A DNA stretch of 64,000 bases from Curvibacter delicatus NBRC 14919 (GCF_001592265.1 NZ_BCWP01000003.1:1-64000); one strand, 5' to 3'; shown: positions 36,453 through 45,592, counted from the first letter of the stretch. The notes: generated by a model not told the origin, from the sequence alone. Numbers and translations: made by a program.

Positions 36453-37243
36453 TGGCTCACGGCATACCTATTCACTCCGCCGAGGAACTTAAGATGGCAC
36501 GGCGGGCCGCCAGGCTTGCTGCAGAGGTTCTCAGCATTGTTGAGCCCCACGTGGTGCCAGGTGTGAGCACGGAGACACTCGATCGGATCTGCCACGACCA
36601 CATCGTGAACGTCCAAGGCGCCATTCCAGCCAACGTGGGATATCAGGGCTATCCCAAAACCATCCTCACTTCCGTCAACCAGGTGGTTTGTCACGGCATC
36701 CCCTCGGCCGACAAGATCCTGAAGAAAGGCGACATCATCAATATCGATGTTGCCGTCATCAAGGATGGCTGGTTCGGCGACACCAGCCGCATGTTTCTCG
36801 TCGGAGCCACCAGTGTGTTGGCTCGGCGGCTGGTAGAGACGACGTATGAGGCATTGCTGGCCGGAATCCGGCAAGTCAGGCCTGGGGCGACCCTTGGCGA
36901 TATTGGTCATGCCATCCAGTCAGTCGCTCAGCGAGAGCAATTCAGCGTGGTGCGCGAATACTGTGGGCATGGTATCGGACAGGTTTACCACGATGAACCG
37001 CAAGTGCTGCACTATGGGCGGCGCGGGGAAGGCATCAAGCTGGAACCGGGGATGGTCTTCACCATCGAGCCGATGCTCAACGCAGGCAAACGCGAAACTA
37101 GGCAGCTGCCAGACGGGTGGACTGTTGTGACAAAGGACCGGTCTTTGTCCGCCCAGTGGGAGCACATGGTGGCTGTAACGCCAGAGGGATATGAGGTGCT
37201 CACGGCTTGGCCTGGAGGCACAGGTGCCTACGCGCCGGTTTGA
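36452..37243 (+). CDS. map: Type I methionine aminopeptidase coupled to a ParD-like gene
   Basis: A 263-residue enzyme that removes the N-terminal Met from new proteins. The metal ligands are visible: Asp in NIDVAVIKDGWFGDTSRMF, His in CGHGIGQVYHDEP, Glu in FTIEPM and Glu in QWEHM. The complete set suggests an active enzyme. It is not beside rpsB, where the housekeeping map often lies, so it is probably a second copy. It is coupled to the ParD-like gene and seems to take the toxin position. Codon use looks less GC-rich than in flanking genes, which suggests transfer. The 142 bases after it hold no gene I can name. Confidence 0.9.
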   Translation: MAHGIPIHSAEELKMARRAARLAAEVLSIVEPHVVPGVSTETLDRICHDHIVNVQGAIPANVGYQGYPKTILTSVNQVVCHGIPSADKILKKGDIINIDVAVIKDGWFGDTSRMFLVGATSVLARRLVETTYEALLAGIRQVRPGATLGDIGHAIQSVAQREQFSVVREYCGHGIGQVYHDEPQVLHYGRRGEGIKLEPGMVFTIEPMLNAGKRETRQLPDGWTVVTKDRSLSAQWEHMVAVTPEGYEVLTAWPGGTGAYAPV

Positions 37244-37385
37244 CATTCAGGTTGGGTGAGGTTTGGCTGTAGGCGATGGACCAATGCGGACAGGTCGCTT
37301 GTGGTTTCAGATTACTGCAGTGGTCATGTGGGATTGTCTGTCGAAGGTCTGCACCTGGCCGATCTCGGTCACCGGCCCCACGAGG

Positions 37386-38120
37386 CTACTTCTGCCAATA
37401 CCCCGGATCCGGCAACTCGTTGAACACCTTGCGCAACTGCTCACCCCAGCGCTCGCGCAGCGAGGTGAAGTACGGGTCCTTGGCGTCGATGAGGGTGTGG
37501 TGGCGCACGTGCAGGCTGTCGCGCTCGTAGCACAGCAAGTCCAGCGGCAGGCCCACCGAGAGGTTGGACTTCATGGTGGAGTCCATGGAGATCAGGCAGC
37601 ACTTGGCCACTTCGTCGAGGCTGAGCTTGCTGCCGATCACGCGGTCCAGGATGGGTTTGCCGTATTTCGATTCGCCGACCTGGAAGTAGGGCGTCTCGTG
37701 CGTGGCTTCGACAAAGTTGCCAGCCGAGTAGATGTTGAAGAGGCGCGGCACCTCACCCTTGATCTGGCCGCCGAAGATCAGGCTGACGTTGAACTCGATG
37801 CCGAATTCCTTCAGCGCTTCAGCGTCGCGCTCGTGCACCTTGCGCACCGCGTCGCCCACCAGCTTGGCGGCAGAAAACATGTTGGGCGCACTGGCCAGGC
37901 TTTTCTCGCCCTGCTGTTCCATGGCCACGCGCAGCCCGCTGGCCACCGACTGGCTGATGGACAGGTTGCCCGCGGTCAGCAGTACCATGACGCGTTCGCC
38001 CGGCACCTCGTACACGTGCATCTTGCGGAAGGTGTTGATCTGGTCCACCCCGGCATTGGTGCGGGAATCGGACAGGAATACCAGCCCGGCATCGCTGCGG
38101 ACGGCAACGCAATAGGTCAC
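37386..38120 (-). CDS. Anbu-type proteasome-like peptidase
   Basis: A 244-residue protein of the Anbu (ancestral beta-subunit) family. It starts with TYCVAVRSDAGLVFLSDSRTNAG, where Thr2 becomes the N-terminal nucleophile after Met removal and the Asp-Ser-Arg segment matches 20S proteasome beta subunits. The true start is the GTG at 38120, with AAGGAG upstream; the frame to 38441 is not part of the gene. It is the last gene of a four-gene minus-strand group with ATP-grasp, alpha-E and transglutaminase genes. That group is known in many proteobacteria, but its substrate is not settled. Confidence 0.92.
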   Translation of the reverse strand: MTYCVAVRSDAGLVFLSDSRTNAGVDQINTFRKMHVYEVPGERVMVLLTAGNLSISQSVASGLRVAMEQQGEKSLASAPNMFSAAKLVGDAVRKVHERDAEALKEFGIEFNVSLIFGGQIKGEVPRLFNIYSAGNFVEATHETPYFQVGESKYGKPILDRVIGSKLSLDEVAKCCLISMDSTMKSNLSVGLPLDLLCYERDSLHVRHHTLIDAKDPYFTSLRERWGEQLRKVFNELPDPGYWQK

Positions 38121-38214
38121 TTCGGAGTCTCCTTCAATCTTCTGCGGGGCCGGTGTTCGGCGCCGGTCGCATCTTACGCCGCGGCTGCTGCCGTATGCGG
38201 GCTTCATTCCGGGC

Positions 38215-39039
38215 TTACTGGTCTGCCCCCTGCACCGCCACGTGCACAGCCAGTGCTTCGCCACCGCCGCCGACATGGATGCCGCGCAGGGGGCTGGCGT
38301 CCGCATAGTCACGCCCCACGGCCAGGCGGCACAGCTCGGGCCCAGCCATGCGCTGGTGCGTGACATCAAAACCGATCCAGGCACCGGCGCCCCCCCTCGC
38401 CTTGGGCAACCAGGCTTCGGCCCAGGCATGGGAAGCGGCATGCGTTGCGTCGGTCAGCAGGTAACCGCTGACGTAACGCGCCGGAATGCCACGCGCACGA
38501 CAGCAGGCCAGGAACACGTGCGCCATGTCCTGGCACACACCCTGCCCCTGTTGCAGCACCTCGGCCGCGGTGTGAAAGACATCCGTCACCCCTTGCACAT
38601 AGGCCACACGCTTGAAGATGGCGTCGGTCAGGGTTTGCAGGGGCGCTGGCCCATCCAGCTCGCTGCACGGCGTGCTGCCCAGGGCTTCAGCTGCCAGTGC
38701 GTGGATGGCGGCGTCGGCCTCGGTCAGCGGCGTGGCCAGGGCAAAGGCCTGCGGCGGCACGGCCGAGTCGTGCGGCAGCAGCAGACCGCGCTCGTCCGAC
38801 GTCTCCACCTGGCCCTGCGCCACCACACGGATTTCGTGGTGCTGTTCGGTCAGCGAGGTGACGAAGACGGCATTGCCGTAGGCGTCGGTCTGACCCCAGC
38901 GCCGGCCCGGCGCGTCGATGCGCCAGTTGAGCACGCGCTGGCCACCATCGGCGCGCGGCCACAGCCGCATGTACTGCAGGCTGTAGCTGGCCGGCACGGC
39001 ATAGCGGTACAGGGTTTCGTGGCGGATGTCGAGCAGCAT
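38215..39039 (-). CDS. Transglutaminase-like cysteine peptidase (Anbu cluster)
   Basis: A 274-residue transglutaminase-superfamily protein. The N-terminal bacterial transglutaminase-like domain (LLDIRHETLYRYAVPASYS) is followed by the catalytic core: Cys in QGQGVCQDMAHVFLACCR, His in HAASHAWAEAWLP and Asp in WIGFDVTH. The ATG at 39039 follows CCAGGAGAACACC. It is 14 bases after the alpha-E gene and 94 before the Anbu gene. It may process a peptide tag made by the neighbouring ATP-grasp protein, an inference from cluster composition. Confidence 0.92.
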   Translation of the reverse strand: MLLDIRHETLYRYAVPASYSLQYMRLWPRADGGQRVLNWRIDAPGRRWGQTDAYGNAVFVTSLTEQHHEIRVVAQGQVETSDERGLLLPHDSAVPPQAFALATPLTEADAAIHALAAEALGSTPCSELDGPAPLQTLTDAIFKRVAYVQGVTDVFHTAAEVLQQGQGVCQDMAHVFLACCRARGIPARYVSGYLLTDATHAASHAWAEAWLPKARGGAGAWIGFDVTHQRMAGPELCRLAVGRDYADASPLRGIHVGGGGEALAVHVAVQGADQ

Positions 39040-39053
39040 GGTGTTCTCCTGGA

Positions 39054-39995
39054 TCAGCCTATCGGTAAGAGGAAGTCCTGCGCGATCCGGTTGCCCAGGT
39101 CGGCCGTGCCGTCGAGAAAATCGGTCAGCACTTCGTGCAGGCCGCGCGCAGCAATGTCCTCGATGCGGCTGTAGCGCAGGCGCGAGTACAAGGCGCCGGC
39201 ACGGCGCATGGTTTCCTGCGAACGGGTGTTGGCCACCTGGCCGAGGATCTGGTGCACCTCCTTCATGCAGGCGTGCAGCGAACGCGGCATGTCCTCGCGC
39301 AGGATCAGCAGCTCGGCCACACGCTGCGGCGTGATCATGTCGCGGTAGACCTTGCGGTAGATCTCGAAGGCCGAAACCGAACGCAAGAGCGCACTCCATT
39401 CGTAGTACTCGCCGCTGGCCGAACTTTGCGGCGCCAGCTCGTCGAACTTCACGTCCAGCAGGCGCGCGGTGTTGTCGGCCCGCTCCAGGAAGGTGCCCAG
39501 GCGGGTGAAGTGGAAGGCCTCGTCCTGCAGCATGGTGCCCACCGTCACGCCGCGCGAGAGATGCGAGCGGAACTTGACCCACTCGAAGTACTTGGTCAGT
39601 TCGCTGCCCTGGATGCTGCCCTGCGGCAGCCCCTGCACCGAATCACGCGCCTCCAGCCAGGTGGTGTTGAGCGTTTCCCACACCTCGGAGGTCACGGTGC
39701 CCCGCACAGCATGGCAGTTCTCCCGCGCGGCGCGCAGGCAGGACAGGATGGACGAGGGATTGTCCTGGTCTACGCTCATGAAGCGCAGCACGTTGCTGGG
39801 GGTAATGGCGCCGTACTTGCTGCGGTAGGCCTCTTCCAGGCCGTTGATGCCCAGCGCCGCCCCCCAGTAACCGCCCTGGGCTGCGGGCGTCTGCAGCGAC
39901 ATGCGGTAGCTCACCTCCAGCATGCGGGCGATGTTTTCGGCCCGCTCGGTGTAGCGGGACATCCAGTAGAGATGGTCAGCGGTACGAGACAACAT
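39054..39995 (-). CDS. Alpha-E domain protein (Anbu cluster)
   Basis: A 313-residue, mostly helical protein of the alpha-E family, starting MLSRTADHLYWMSRYTERAEN, the family hallmark. It always seems to travel with circularly permuted ATP-grasp and transglutaminase genes. It starts two bases after the ATP-grasp stop. The function is unknown; a scaffold or amide-forming partner is plausible. Confidence 0.93.
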   Translation of the reverse strand: MLSRTADHLYWMSRYTERAENIARMLEVSYRMSLQTPAAQGGYWGAALGINGLEEAYRSKYGAITPSNVLRFMSVDQDNPSSILSCLRAARENCHAVRGTVTSEVWETLNTTWLEARDSVQGLPQGSIQGSELTKYFEWVKFRSHLSRGVTVGTMLQDEAFHFTRLGTFLERADNTARLLDVKFDELAPQSSASGEYYEWSALLRSVSAFEIYRKVYRDMITPQRVAELLILREDMPRSLHACMKEVHQILGQVANTRSQETMRRAGALYSRLRYSRIEDIAARGLHEVLTDFLDGTADLGNRIAQDFLLPIG

Positions 39996-39997
39996 GA

Positions 39998-41422
39998 TCA
40001 GTCCTCCAGCACCCAGGTGTCCTTGGTGCCGCCGCCTTGGGATGAGTTCACCACCAGCGAGCCGGCCTTGAGCGCCACGCGCGTCAGGCCGCCGGGTGCC
40101 ATGCGCACCTCGCGCCCGGACAGCACAAAGGGCCGCAAGTCGATGTGGCGCGGCGCGATGCCAGCCTCGACAAAGGTCGGGCAGGCCGACAGCGCCAGCG
40201 TGGGCTGGGCGATGTACTTGTCAGGCGCGGCCTTGACGCGAGCGCGGAAGGCTTCGACTTCGGCTTTTGTCGAAGCGGGGCCCACCAGCATGCCGTAGCC
40301 GCCGGCACCGTGGGTTTCCTTCACCACCAGCTGCTCCATGTTGGCCAGCACGTAGCTCAGCTCGTCCGGCTTGCGACACTGGTAAGTGGGCACGTTGGCG
40401 ATGATGGGTTCTTCCGACAGGTAGAAGCGGATCATGTCGGGCACGTAGGGGTAGATCGACTTGTCGTCCGCCACGCCGGTGCCGATGGCATTGGCCAGCG
40501 TGACACGGCCGGCACGGTAGACCGACAGCAAGCCAGCCACGCCCAGGCCTGAGTCGGCGCGGAAGGCCAGCGGGTCAAGGAAGTCGTCGTCGATGCGGCG
40601 GTAGATCACGTCTACCCGGCGCGGGCCCTGGGTGGTGCGCATGAACAGGGTTTCATCGTGCACGAACAGGTCCTTGCCCTCCACCAGCTCCACGCCCATC
40701 TGCTGCGCCAGGAAGGCGTGCTCAAAGTAGGCGCTGTTGAAGGCGCCGGGCGTGAGCACCACCACCGTGGGGTCGTCCACGCCGGCCGGGGCGGCCTGGC
40801 GCAAGGTGTCGAGCAGCAGATCGGGGTAATGGTCGACCGGGCGCAGTTTGTAGCGACCGAACAGTTCGGGAAACAGGCGCATCATCATGCGCCGGTTTTC
40901 CAGCATGTACGAGACGCCCGAGGGTACGCGCAGGTTGTCTTCCAGTACGTAGTAGGCGGCGTCATCACCCGGCAGCGAGGCGCGCACGATGTCGATGCCG
41001 GCAATGTGGGCGTAGATGTCGTTGCGCACCGCCACGTCCTGCATCTCGGGCCGGTACTGGGCATTGCAGAACACCTGTTCGGCCGGGATCAGCCCCGCCT
41101 TGACGATGCGCTGGTCGTGGTAGATGTCATGGAGGAAGGTGTTGAGCGCGTTGACGCGCTGGCGCAGGCCGCGCTCCAGCAGCTCCCATTCGGCCGCCGG
41201 GATGATGCGCGGAATGATGTCGAAGGGAATCAGCCGCTCCTTGCCCGTGTCTTCACCATAAACGGCGAAAGTGATGCCGGAGCGGTGAAAGGCCGAATCG
41301 GCCTCGGCACGCTTTTGGGCGATGTGGGCGGCTGGCATCAGCGACAGCCAGTCCTGGTATGGGGCGTAATGCAGGCGCGTGCCCCCGCTTGGGGCATGCA
41401 TTTCGTCAAAGATGTTCTTCAT
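39998..41422 (-). CDS. Circularly permuted ATP-grasp type 2 protein (Anbu cluster)
   Basis: A 474-residue protein of the circularly permuted ATP-grasp family, which probably forms an amide or peptide bond with ATP. Family segments include YNPYL-like AVYGEDTGKERLIPFDIIPR, VVLTPGAFNSAYFEHAFLA, FVHDETLFMRTTQGPRRVD and, near the C terminus, KETHGAGGYGMLVGP. The ATG at 41422 begins MKNIFDEM; the upstream frame start at 41458 is not needed. First gene of the Anbu operon. The region 41423-41520 has no gene. Confidence 0.93.
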   Translation of the reverse strand: MKNIFDEMHAPSGGTRLHYAPYQDWLSLMPAAHIAQKRAEADSAFHRSGITFAVYGEDTGKERLIPFDIIPRIIPAAEWELLERGLRQRVNALNTFLHDIYHDQRIVKAGLIPAEQVFCNAQYRPEMQDVAVRNDIYAHIAGIDIVRASLPGDDAAYYVLEDNLRVPSGVSYMLENRRMMMRLFPELFGRYKLRPVDHYPDLLLDTLRQAAPAGVDDPTVVVLTPGAFNSAYFEHAFLAQQMGVELVEGKDLFVHDETLFMRTTQGPRRVDVIYRRIDDDFLDPLAFRADSGLGVAGLLSVYRAGRVTLANAIGTGVADDKSIYPYVPDMIRFYLSEEPIIANVPTYQCRKPDELSYVLANMEQLVVKETHGAGGYGMLVGPASTKAEVEAFRARVKAAPDKYIAQPTLALSACPTFVEAGIAPRHIDLRPFVLSGREVRMAPGGLTRVALKAGSLVVNSSQGGGTKDTWVLED

Positions 41423-41520
41423 GGTGCATGGGCCTGTCTTGTGCAGAGACAAGAGCAAGGGCCATGCCCAGAAATGAAGAAATTGAAATTGGTGACTGCG
41501 GCACGGTGCCGCGTCAAGGC

Positions 41521-42477
41521 TCAGTTCGTCGCTGGCTGCGGATTCCAGCGTCGCGGCTCGAAGCGGAACACCTTGGGGTCGGCCGCATCGACCGTGCCCT
41601 TGACCCAGCCCAGGAAGGGTGAGCCATAGGTTTCGACGCGGGTGAAATTCGGCACCACCTCGCGCGCCGCGGCATCGAGCAATGGCTGGTTGATCTGCTG
41701 GTGGTGCGAATCGCCGTGCACCAACACCACCTGGCCGGCAAAGGCCTGCGTTTCTTCCCGCAGCTGGGTGAGGAAGTCGCGGTAGCCGGGTTTGGGGTGG
41801 CCGGCGCTGGCGGCTTCGAATTCGGGATTGGCCTGGATCACGATCAGCACGCCGGCCAGCTTGCGGGTACGCGCCACCTCGAACGCCTGCGCCAGCCAGG
41901 CCCGGTTGGCGGCGCTGCGTTCGATGAATTCGGGCACCGGGCCGCCGCTGCGGTGCAGACCGTGGTAGTTGTTGTCGCTGCCGGTGACGTTCAGGCCGAC
42001 GAACAGCGCGCCGCCCGCTTCCCAGCGCACGTTCTCACGGTAGGCGGCAAAGGCCGGATCGCTGCTCTGGCGCGTCAACTTCAGGGGACGCTGCCCCAGT
42101 GCCAGGTCGCCGGCGAAGAACAGCTCGCGCAATTTGGCCAGGCGCTCCAGCGGGTCGTAGCTGCCGTTGTTCTTGCGGTGGCAGTCGGTCCACTCGTTGT
42201 CGCCGGGCACAAAGACCAGCGGATGCAACGAGCTCTGGAACACACCGAGCATGTCGGCAAACACCTCGTCACTGCAGACCGAACCCCCACTCTTGAAATC
42301 GCCATCGTGCACCACAAAGGCCAGCGGCTCGCGGTTCATTTCATTCATCAGGCCGGGCAGTTGCTCGCGTTCCCAGCGGCTGTAGGGCAGATCACCAAAC
42401 AGGCCAAACGACACCGGCTGCGCAGCCAACGCACCGGTCAATACGCTCAGGACACAGAAAGACAGCCAACGTTTCAT
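41521..42477 (-). CDS. Secreted calcineurin-like metallophosphoesterase
   Basis: A 318-residue protein with a signal peptide (about 1-19, ending ALAAQ). Metallophosphoesterase motifs are GLFGDLPY near the start, VVHDGDFKSGG, VPGDNEWTDC and VLVHGDSHHQQIN near the C terminus, so a metal-dependent phosphoesterase is likely, in the periplasm. The ATG at 42477 starts the signal peptide. It stands 98 bases before the Anbu operon, so shared transcription is possible but not shown. Confidence 0.85.
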   Translation of the reverse strand: MKRWLSFCVLSVLTGALAAQPVSFGLFGDLPYSRWEREQLPGLMNEMNREPLAFVVHDGDFKSGGSVCSDEVFADMLGVFQSSLHPLVFVPGDNEWTDCHRKNNGSYDPLERLAKLRELFFAGDLALGQRPLKLTRQSSDPAFAAYRENVRWEAGGALFVGLNVTGSDNNYHGLHRSGGPVPEFIERSAANRAWLAQAFEVARTRKLAGVLIVIQANPEFEAASAGHPKPGYRDFLTQLREETQAFAGQVVLVHGDSHHQQINQPLLDAAAREVVPNFTRVETYGSPFLGWVKGTVDAADPKVFRFEPRRWNPQPATN

Positions 42478-42512
42478 GCGATCAGAAGCAAACAGTACAA
42501 CCGTCAAGCAGC

Positions 42513-43178
42513 TCAGGCTTGGCCTGCAGCGTCCGCCGCAATCTTGCGCAGAGCTTCCTCGAAAACAGCCGCCGGCTGGCCGCCGGAGATCAGGTATTGG
42601 CGATTGATGACGATAGCTGGCACCGAGCGAATACCGGCCTGCTGCCATTGCATTTCGTTGGAACGCACGGCGTCGGCGTAGTCGTCACCGGCCAGGATGG
42701 CGCGCGCCTGCGCAGCGTCCAGCCCCACGCTGGCACAGGCCTGGGCCAGCACCTCAGCGTCCGACACATTCTCGGCCCGGCCATGGTAGGCATTGAGCAG
42801 TTCCTTCTTCAGCGCATGCTGCTTGTCAGCGCCCTGCAGCCCAGCCCAGTGCAACAGGCGATGCGCGTCAAAGGTGTTCCAGATGCGGCCGCGACCTTCA
42901 GGCTTGAAGGTGAAACCAACCTCGGCGCCGCGCTGGCGAATGGTCTCGCGGATCTGCGCCTGCTGTTCGGGGGTGGAGCCGTATTTCTCGCTCAGGTGTT
43001 CGCCGACGTCCTGCCCCTCGGGGCCCATGTGCGGGTTGAGTTCGAAGGGCTGGAAGTGCAGCTCGGCACTGATGTCGCCCTGCACATTGGTCAGCGCCTG
43101 TTCCAGCGCCCCCAGGCCGACGGCACACCAAGGGCAGGCCACGTCGGAGACGAAATCGATTTGAAGAGAGGTAGTCAT
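42513..43178 (-). CDS. FrnE-like DsbA-family oxidoreductase
   Basis: A 221-residue thioredoxin-fold protein of the FrnE/2-hydroxychromene-2-carboxylate isomerase group. The active motif Cys15-Pro-Trp-Cys18 (VACPWCAVG) is intact. The cis-Pro segment is SVPAIVINRQYLISGGQP. There is no signal peptide, so it acts in the cytoplasm. FrnE-like proteins are disulphide isomerases or oxidoreductases tied to oxidative stress. The ATG follows TAGGATTGCC. Confidence 0.9.
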   Translation of the reverse strand: MTTSLQIDFVSDVACPWCAVGLGALEQALTNVQGDISAELHFQPFELNPHMGPEGQDVGEHLSEKYGSTPEQQAQIRETIRQRGAEVGFTFKPEGRGRIWNTFDAHRLLHWAGLQGADKQHALKKELLNAYHGRAENVSDAEVLAQACASVGLDAAQARAILAGDDYADAVRSNEMQWQQAGIRSVPAIVINRQYLISGGQPAAVFEEALRKIAADAAGQA

Positions 43179-43224
43179 GCGGCAATCCTAGGTCATCTTG
43201 AGCAACCTTGCAGGCGTCGCATCT

Positions 43225-43650
43225 TCAGTGCGCGTCGGCACCGTTTCTGACGCGGCCGCGCAAGGCCTTGGTCTGGGCACGCTGGCTCTTGCCTTCCAGG
43301 CGTCGCTGACGCGAGCCGTAGGTGGGCTGGGTGGCGCGGCGTGTCTTGGGTGGCCGCGCCACGCTGTTGACCAGTTCGTGCAGACGGGAAAATGCATCGA
43401 GCCGGTTCAGGTCCTGGCTGCGGTGCTGCTGCGCCTTGAGCACCAGCACGCCATCCTGCGTGATGCGGCTATCGCGCAGGGCCAGCAGGCGTTCCTTCAC
43501 GCCCTCCGGCAGTGACGAGGCCCGGATGTCGAAGCGCAGGTGCACTGCGCTCGAGACCTTGTTGACGTTCTGGCCACCGGCACCCTGCGCGCGGATGGCG
43601 CTGATCTCGACTTCGGACTCGTCGATTTCGAGCAGCGCAGGCAGGGTCAT
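43225..43650 (-). CDS. arfB: Alternative ribosome-rescue factor ArfB (peptidyl-tRNA hydrolase)
   Basis: A 141-residue protein with the catalytic GGQ at residues 25-27 (RAQGAGGQNVNKVSSAVHL) and a long basic C-terminal tail (RQRRLEGKSQRAQTKALRG) that inserts in the mRNA channel of stalled ribosomes. It lacks the codon-recognition domains of RF1 and RF2. It rescues non-stop ribosomes. Located 18 bases after the trhP gene, so it may be the last gene of aroQ-trhP-arfB. Confidence 0.94.
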   Translation of the reverse strand: MTLPALLEIDESEVEISAIRAQGAGGQNVNKVSSAVHLRFDIRASSLPEGVKERLLALRDSRITQDGVLVLKAQQHRSQDLNRLDAFSRLHELVNSVARPPKTRRATQPTYGSRQRRLEGKSQRAQTKALRGRVRNGADAH

Positions 43651-43668
43651 GAGCGCACGACTGCCGGG

Positions 43669-45045
43669 TCAACCGGCCACCGGCTCCGGTGTCGTGACGG
43701 CGAGATTCACATAACGTGCCACGAAGGCACCCACGCTACTGGCCGGCAAGGGCAGCCAGACGGTGTGGCCCGAGCCAGGCGCCACCTCGATGGCCTGCCC
43801 TTCGGCGTTTTCCATGCGGGTGATGTCGTAGTCCACATTGCCACCGGGCTGGATCAGTTCCAGCCGGTCGCCGACCGAGAACTTGTTCTTGACGCTCACC
43901 TGGGCCAGGCCGCGCGTCGCGTCAAACGCCACCACGTCGCCCACATACTGGCTGCGGCCCGACTCGGAATAACCACGCAGGTAGTTCTGCGTCTCCTGCG
44001 GCGTGTGGCGCTGGTAGAAGCCCGAGGTGTAGCCGCGGTTGGCCAGGCCTTCGAGCTGGCCGATCAGCGCCGGGTCCAGGCTGCGGCCGGCCACGGCATC
44101 GTCGATCGCCTGGCGGTAGCTCTGCACCGTGCGCGCCACGTAGTAGGCGCTCTTGGTGCGGCCTTCGATCTTGAGCGAGTCGACACCGATCTCCACCAGG
44201 CGCTGCACGTGTTCGATGGCGCGCAGGTCCTTGGAGTTCATGACATAGGTGCCGTGCTCGTCTTCCTCGATCGGCATGAACTCGCCGGGGCGGTTGCTTT
44301 CTTCCAGCAGGTAGGAGATCGAATCGCGCGCCTCCTTCGGCAGCGTCTGCCCGCCGCCGCCACAGCCGTGGCCTTCAGCCCGCTCGGGTGACAGCACATC
44401 ACCACTGGCGTCGACCTGCGCGGTGTGGGTCTTGTAGTCCCAGCGGCAGGCATTGGTACAGGTACCCTGGTTGGCGTCACGGTGGTTGAAGTAACCCGAC
44501 AGCAGGCAGCGGCCCGAGTAGGCAATGCACAACGCGCCGTGCACGAACACCTCGATCTCGCTGTCCGGGCAGTCCTGGCGGATCTGCTCCACCTGGTCGA
44601 GCGACAACTCGCGCGACAGGATGACGCGCTTGACGCCGGCCTTGTTCCAGAAACGCACGGCAGCGGCATTGACGGTGTTGGCCTGCACCGAGAGATGGAT
44701 CTCCATCTCGGGCCAGGTTTCGCGCACCATCATGATCAGCCCGGGGTCGGACATGATCATGGCGTCCGGCTTCAAGGCGATGACCGGCGCCATGTTGGGC
44801 ACGTAGTTCTTGATCTTGTTGCCGTGCGGAAAGATGTTGGAGACGAGAAAGAACTTGCGGCCGAGTTCGTGCGCGCGGTCGATGCCGCGCTTGAGCACCG
44901 CCAGGTCGCCGAAGTCGTTGTTGCGCACACGCAGCGAATAACGCGGCTGGCCAGCGTAGATGGCGTCCGCCCCGAAGGCAAAGGCCGTCTCCAGCATGGC
45001 CAGCGAGCCGGCCGGGGCCAGCAGTTCGGGCGCCTTGCGCTTCAT
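43669..45045 (-). CDS. trhP: Peptidase U32-family tRNA hydroxylation protein TrhP (YegQ)
   Basis: A 458-residue U32-family protein, starting KRKAPELLAPAGSLAMLETA with the U32 signature EVFVHGALCIAYSGRCLLSG near residue 165-184. Four Cys in the middle (CLLSG, CTNAC) suggest an iron-sulphur cluster. The C-terminal barrel has the YVGDVVAF and GDRLELIQPGG segments. TrhP makes 5-hydroxyuridine at the tRNA wobble position. Its ATG overlaps the aroQ stop by four bases. The longer frame to 45396 is antisense and out-of-frame to aroQ and not real. Confidence 0.92.
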   Translation of the reverse strand: MKRKAPELLAPAGSLAMLETAFAFGADAIYAGQPRYSLRVRNNDFGDLAVLKRGIDRAHELGRKFFLVSNIFPHGNKIKNYVPNMAPVIALKPDAMIMSDPGLIMMVRETWPEMEIHLSVQANTVNAAAVRFWNKAGVKRVILSRELSLDQVEQIRQDCPDSEIEVFVHGALCIAYSGRCLLSGYFNHRDANQGTCTNACRWDYKTHTAQVDASGDVLSPERAEGHGCGGGGQTLPKEARDSISYLLEESNRPGEFMPIEEDEHGTYVMNSKDLRAIEHVQRLVEIGVDSLKIEGRTKSAYYVARTVQSYRQAIDDAVAGRSLDPALIGQLEGLANRGYTSGFYQRHTPQETQNYLRGYSESGRSQYVGDVVAFDATRGLAQVSVKNKFSVGDRLELIQPGGNVDYDITRMENAEGQAIEVAPGSGHTVWLPLPASSVGAFVARYVNLAVTTPEPVAG

Positions 45046-45497
45046 TTCGTTTCCGCCAATTGGGCCAGGCCGGCAATCGCCAGCGCATAACCGTTGACGC
45101 CGAAACCGGCCATCACGGCCTTGGCAACCGGCGAGATGAAGGAGTGGTGGCGGAATTCCTCGCGCGCATGCACGTTGCTGATGTGCAGTTCGATCAGCGT
45201 CACGCCGGTGCCCTTGATGGCGTCGTGCAACGCAATGCTGGTGTGCGTGAAAGCGCCGGCGTTCAGGATGACGCCCGCCAACTGGCCCGCGGCCTGCAGA
45301 CGACCGGCCTCGTGGAGCCAGTCCACCAGTTCGCCCTCGTGGTTGCTCTGGCGGAAGTCGAGCGCCAGGCCGTTGGCGGCGCAGGTGCGCTCGCACAGCG
45401 CCTGCACATCGGCCAGTGTTTGCGAGCCATAAACCGCCGGCTCACGCGTACCGAGCAGGTTGAGGTTGGGGCCATTGAGGACGAGAACGGTTTTCAT
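45042..45497 (-). CDS. aroQ: Type II 3-dehydroquinate dehydratase
   Basis: A 151-residue enzyme of the shikimate pathway, turning 3-dehydroquinate into 3-dehydroshikimate. It begins VLVLNGPNLNLLGTREPAVYG and has the active-site Tyr in the same segment, NAGAFTHTSIALHDA, and HISNVHAREEFRHHS with the catalytic His. The ATG at 45497 follows GGAATTCCCC. Its stop overlaps trhP. Confidence 0.96.
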   Translation of the reverse strand: MKTVLVLNGPNLNLLGTREPAVYGSQTLADVQALCERTCAANGLALDFRQSNHEGELVDWLHEAGRLQAAGQLAGVILNAGAFTHTSIALHDAIKGTGVTLIELHISNVHAREEFRHHSFISPVAKAVMAGFGVNGYALAIAGLAQLAETK

Positions 45498-45592
45498 GGG
45501 GAATTCCCTAGCCAAAGGGGTGCAGATCAGCAGATGGCCAATTGTGCCACTGGGCTACCATCGGCCCATCACGAGGGATAAGGAAGACACGT

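Noticed and set aside
38121-38441. A longer N terminus for the Anbu peptidase
   Set aside because: The nucleophile Thr must be residue 2, so the GTG at 38120 is the start, and the extension overlaps the transglutaminase gene.
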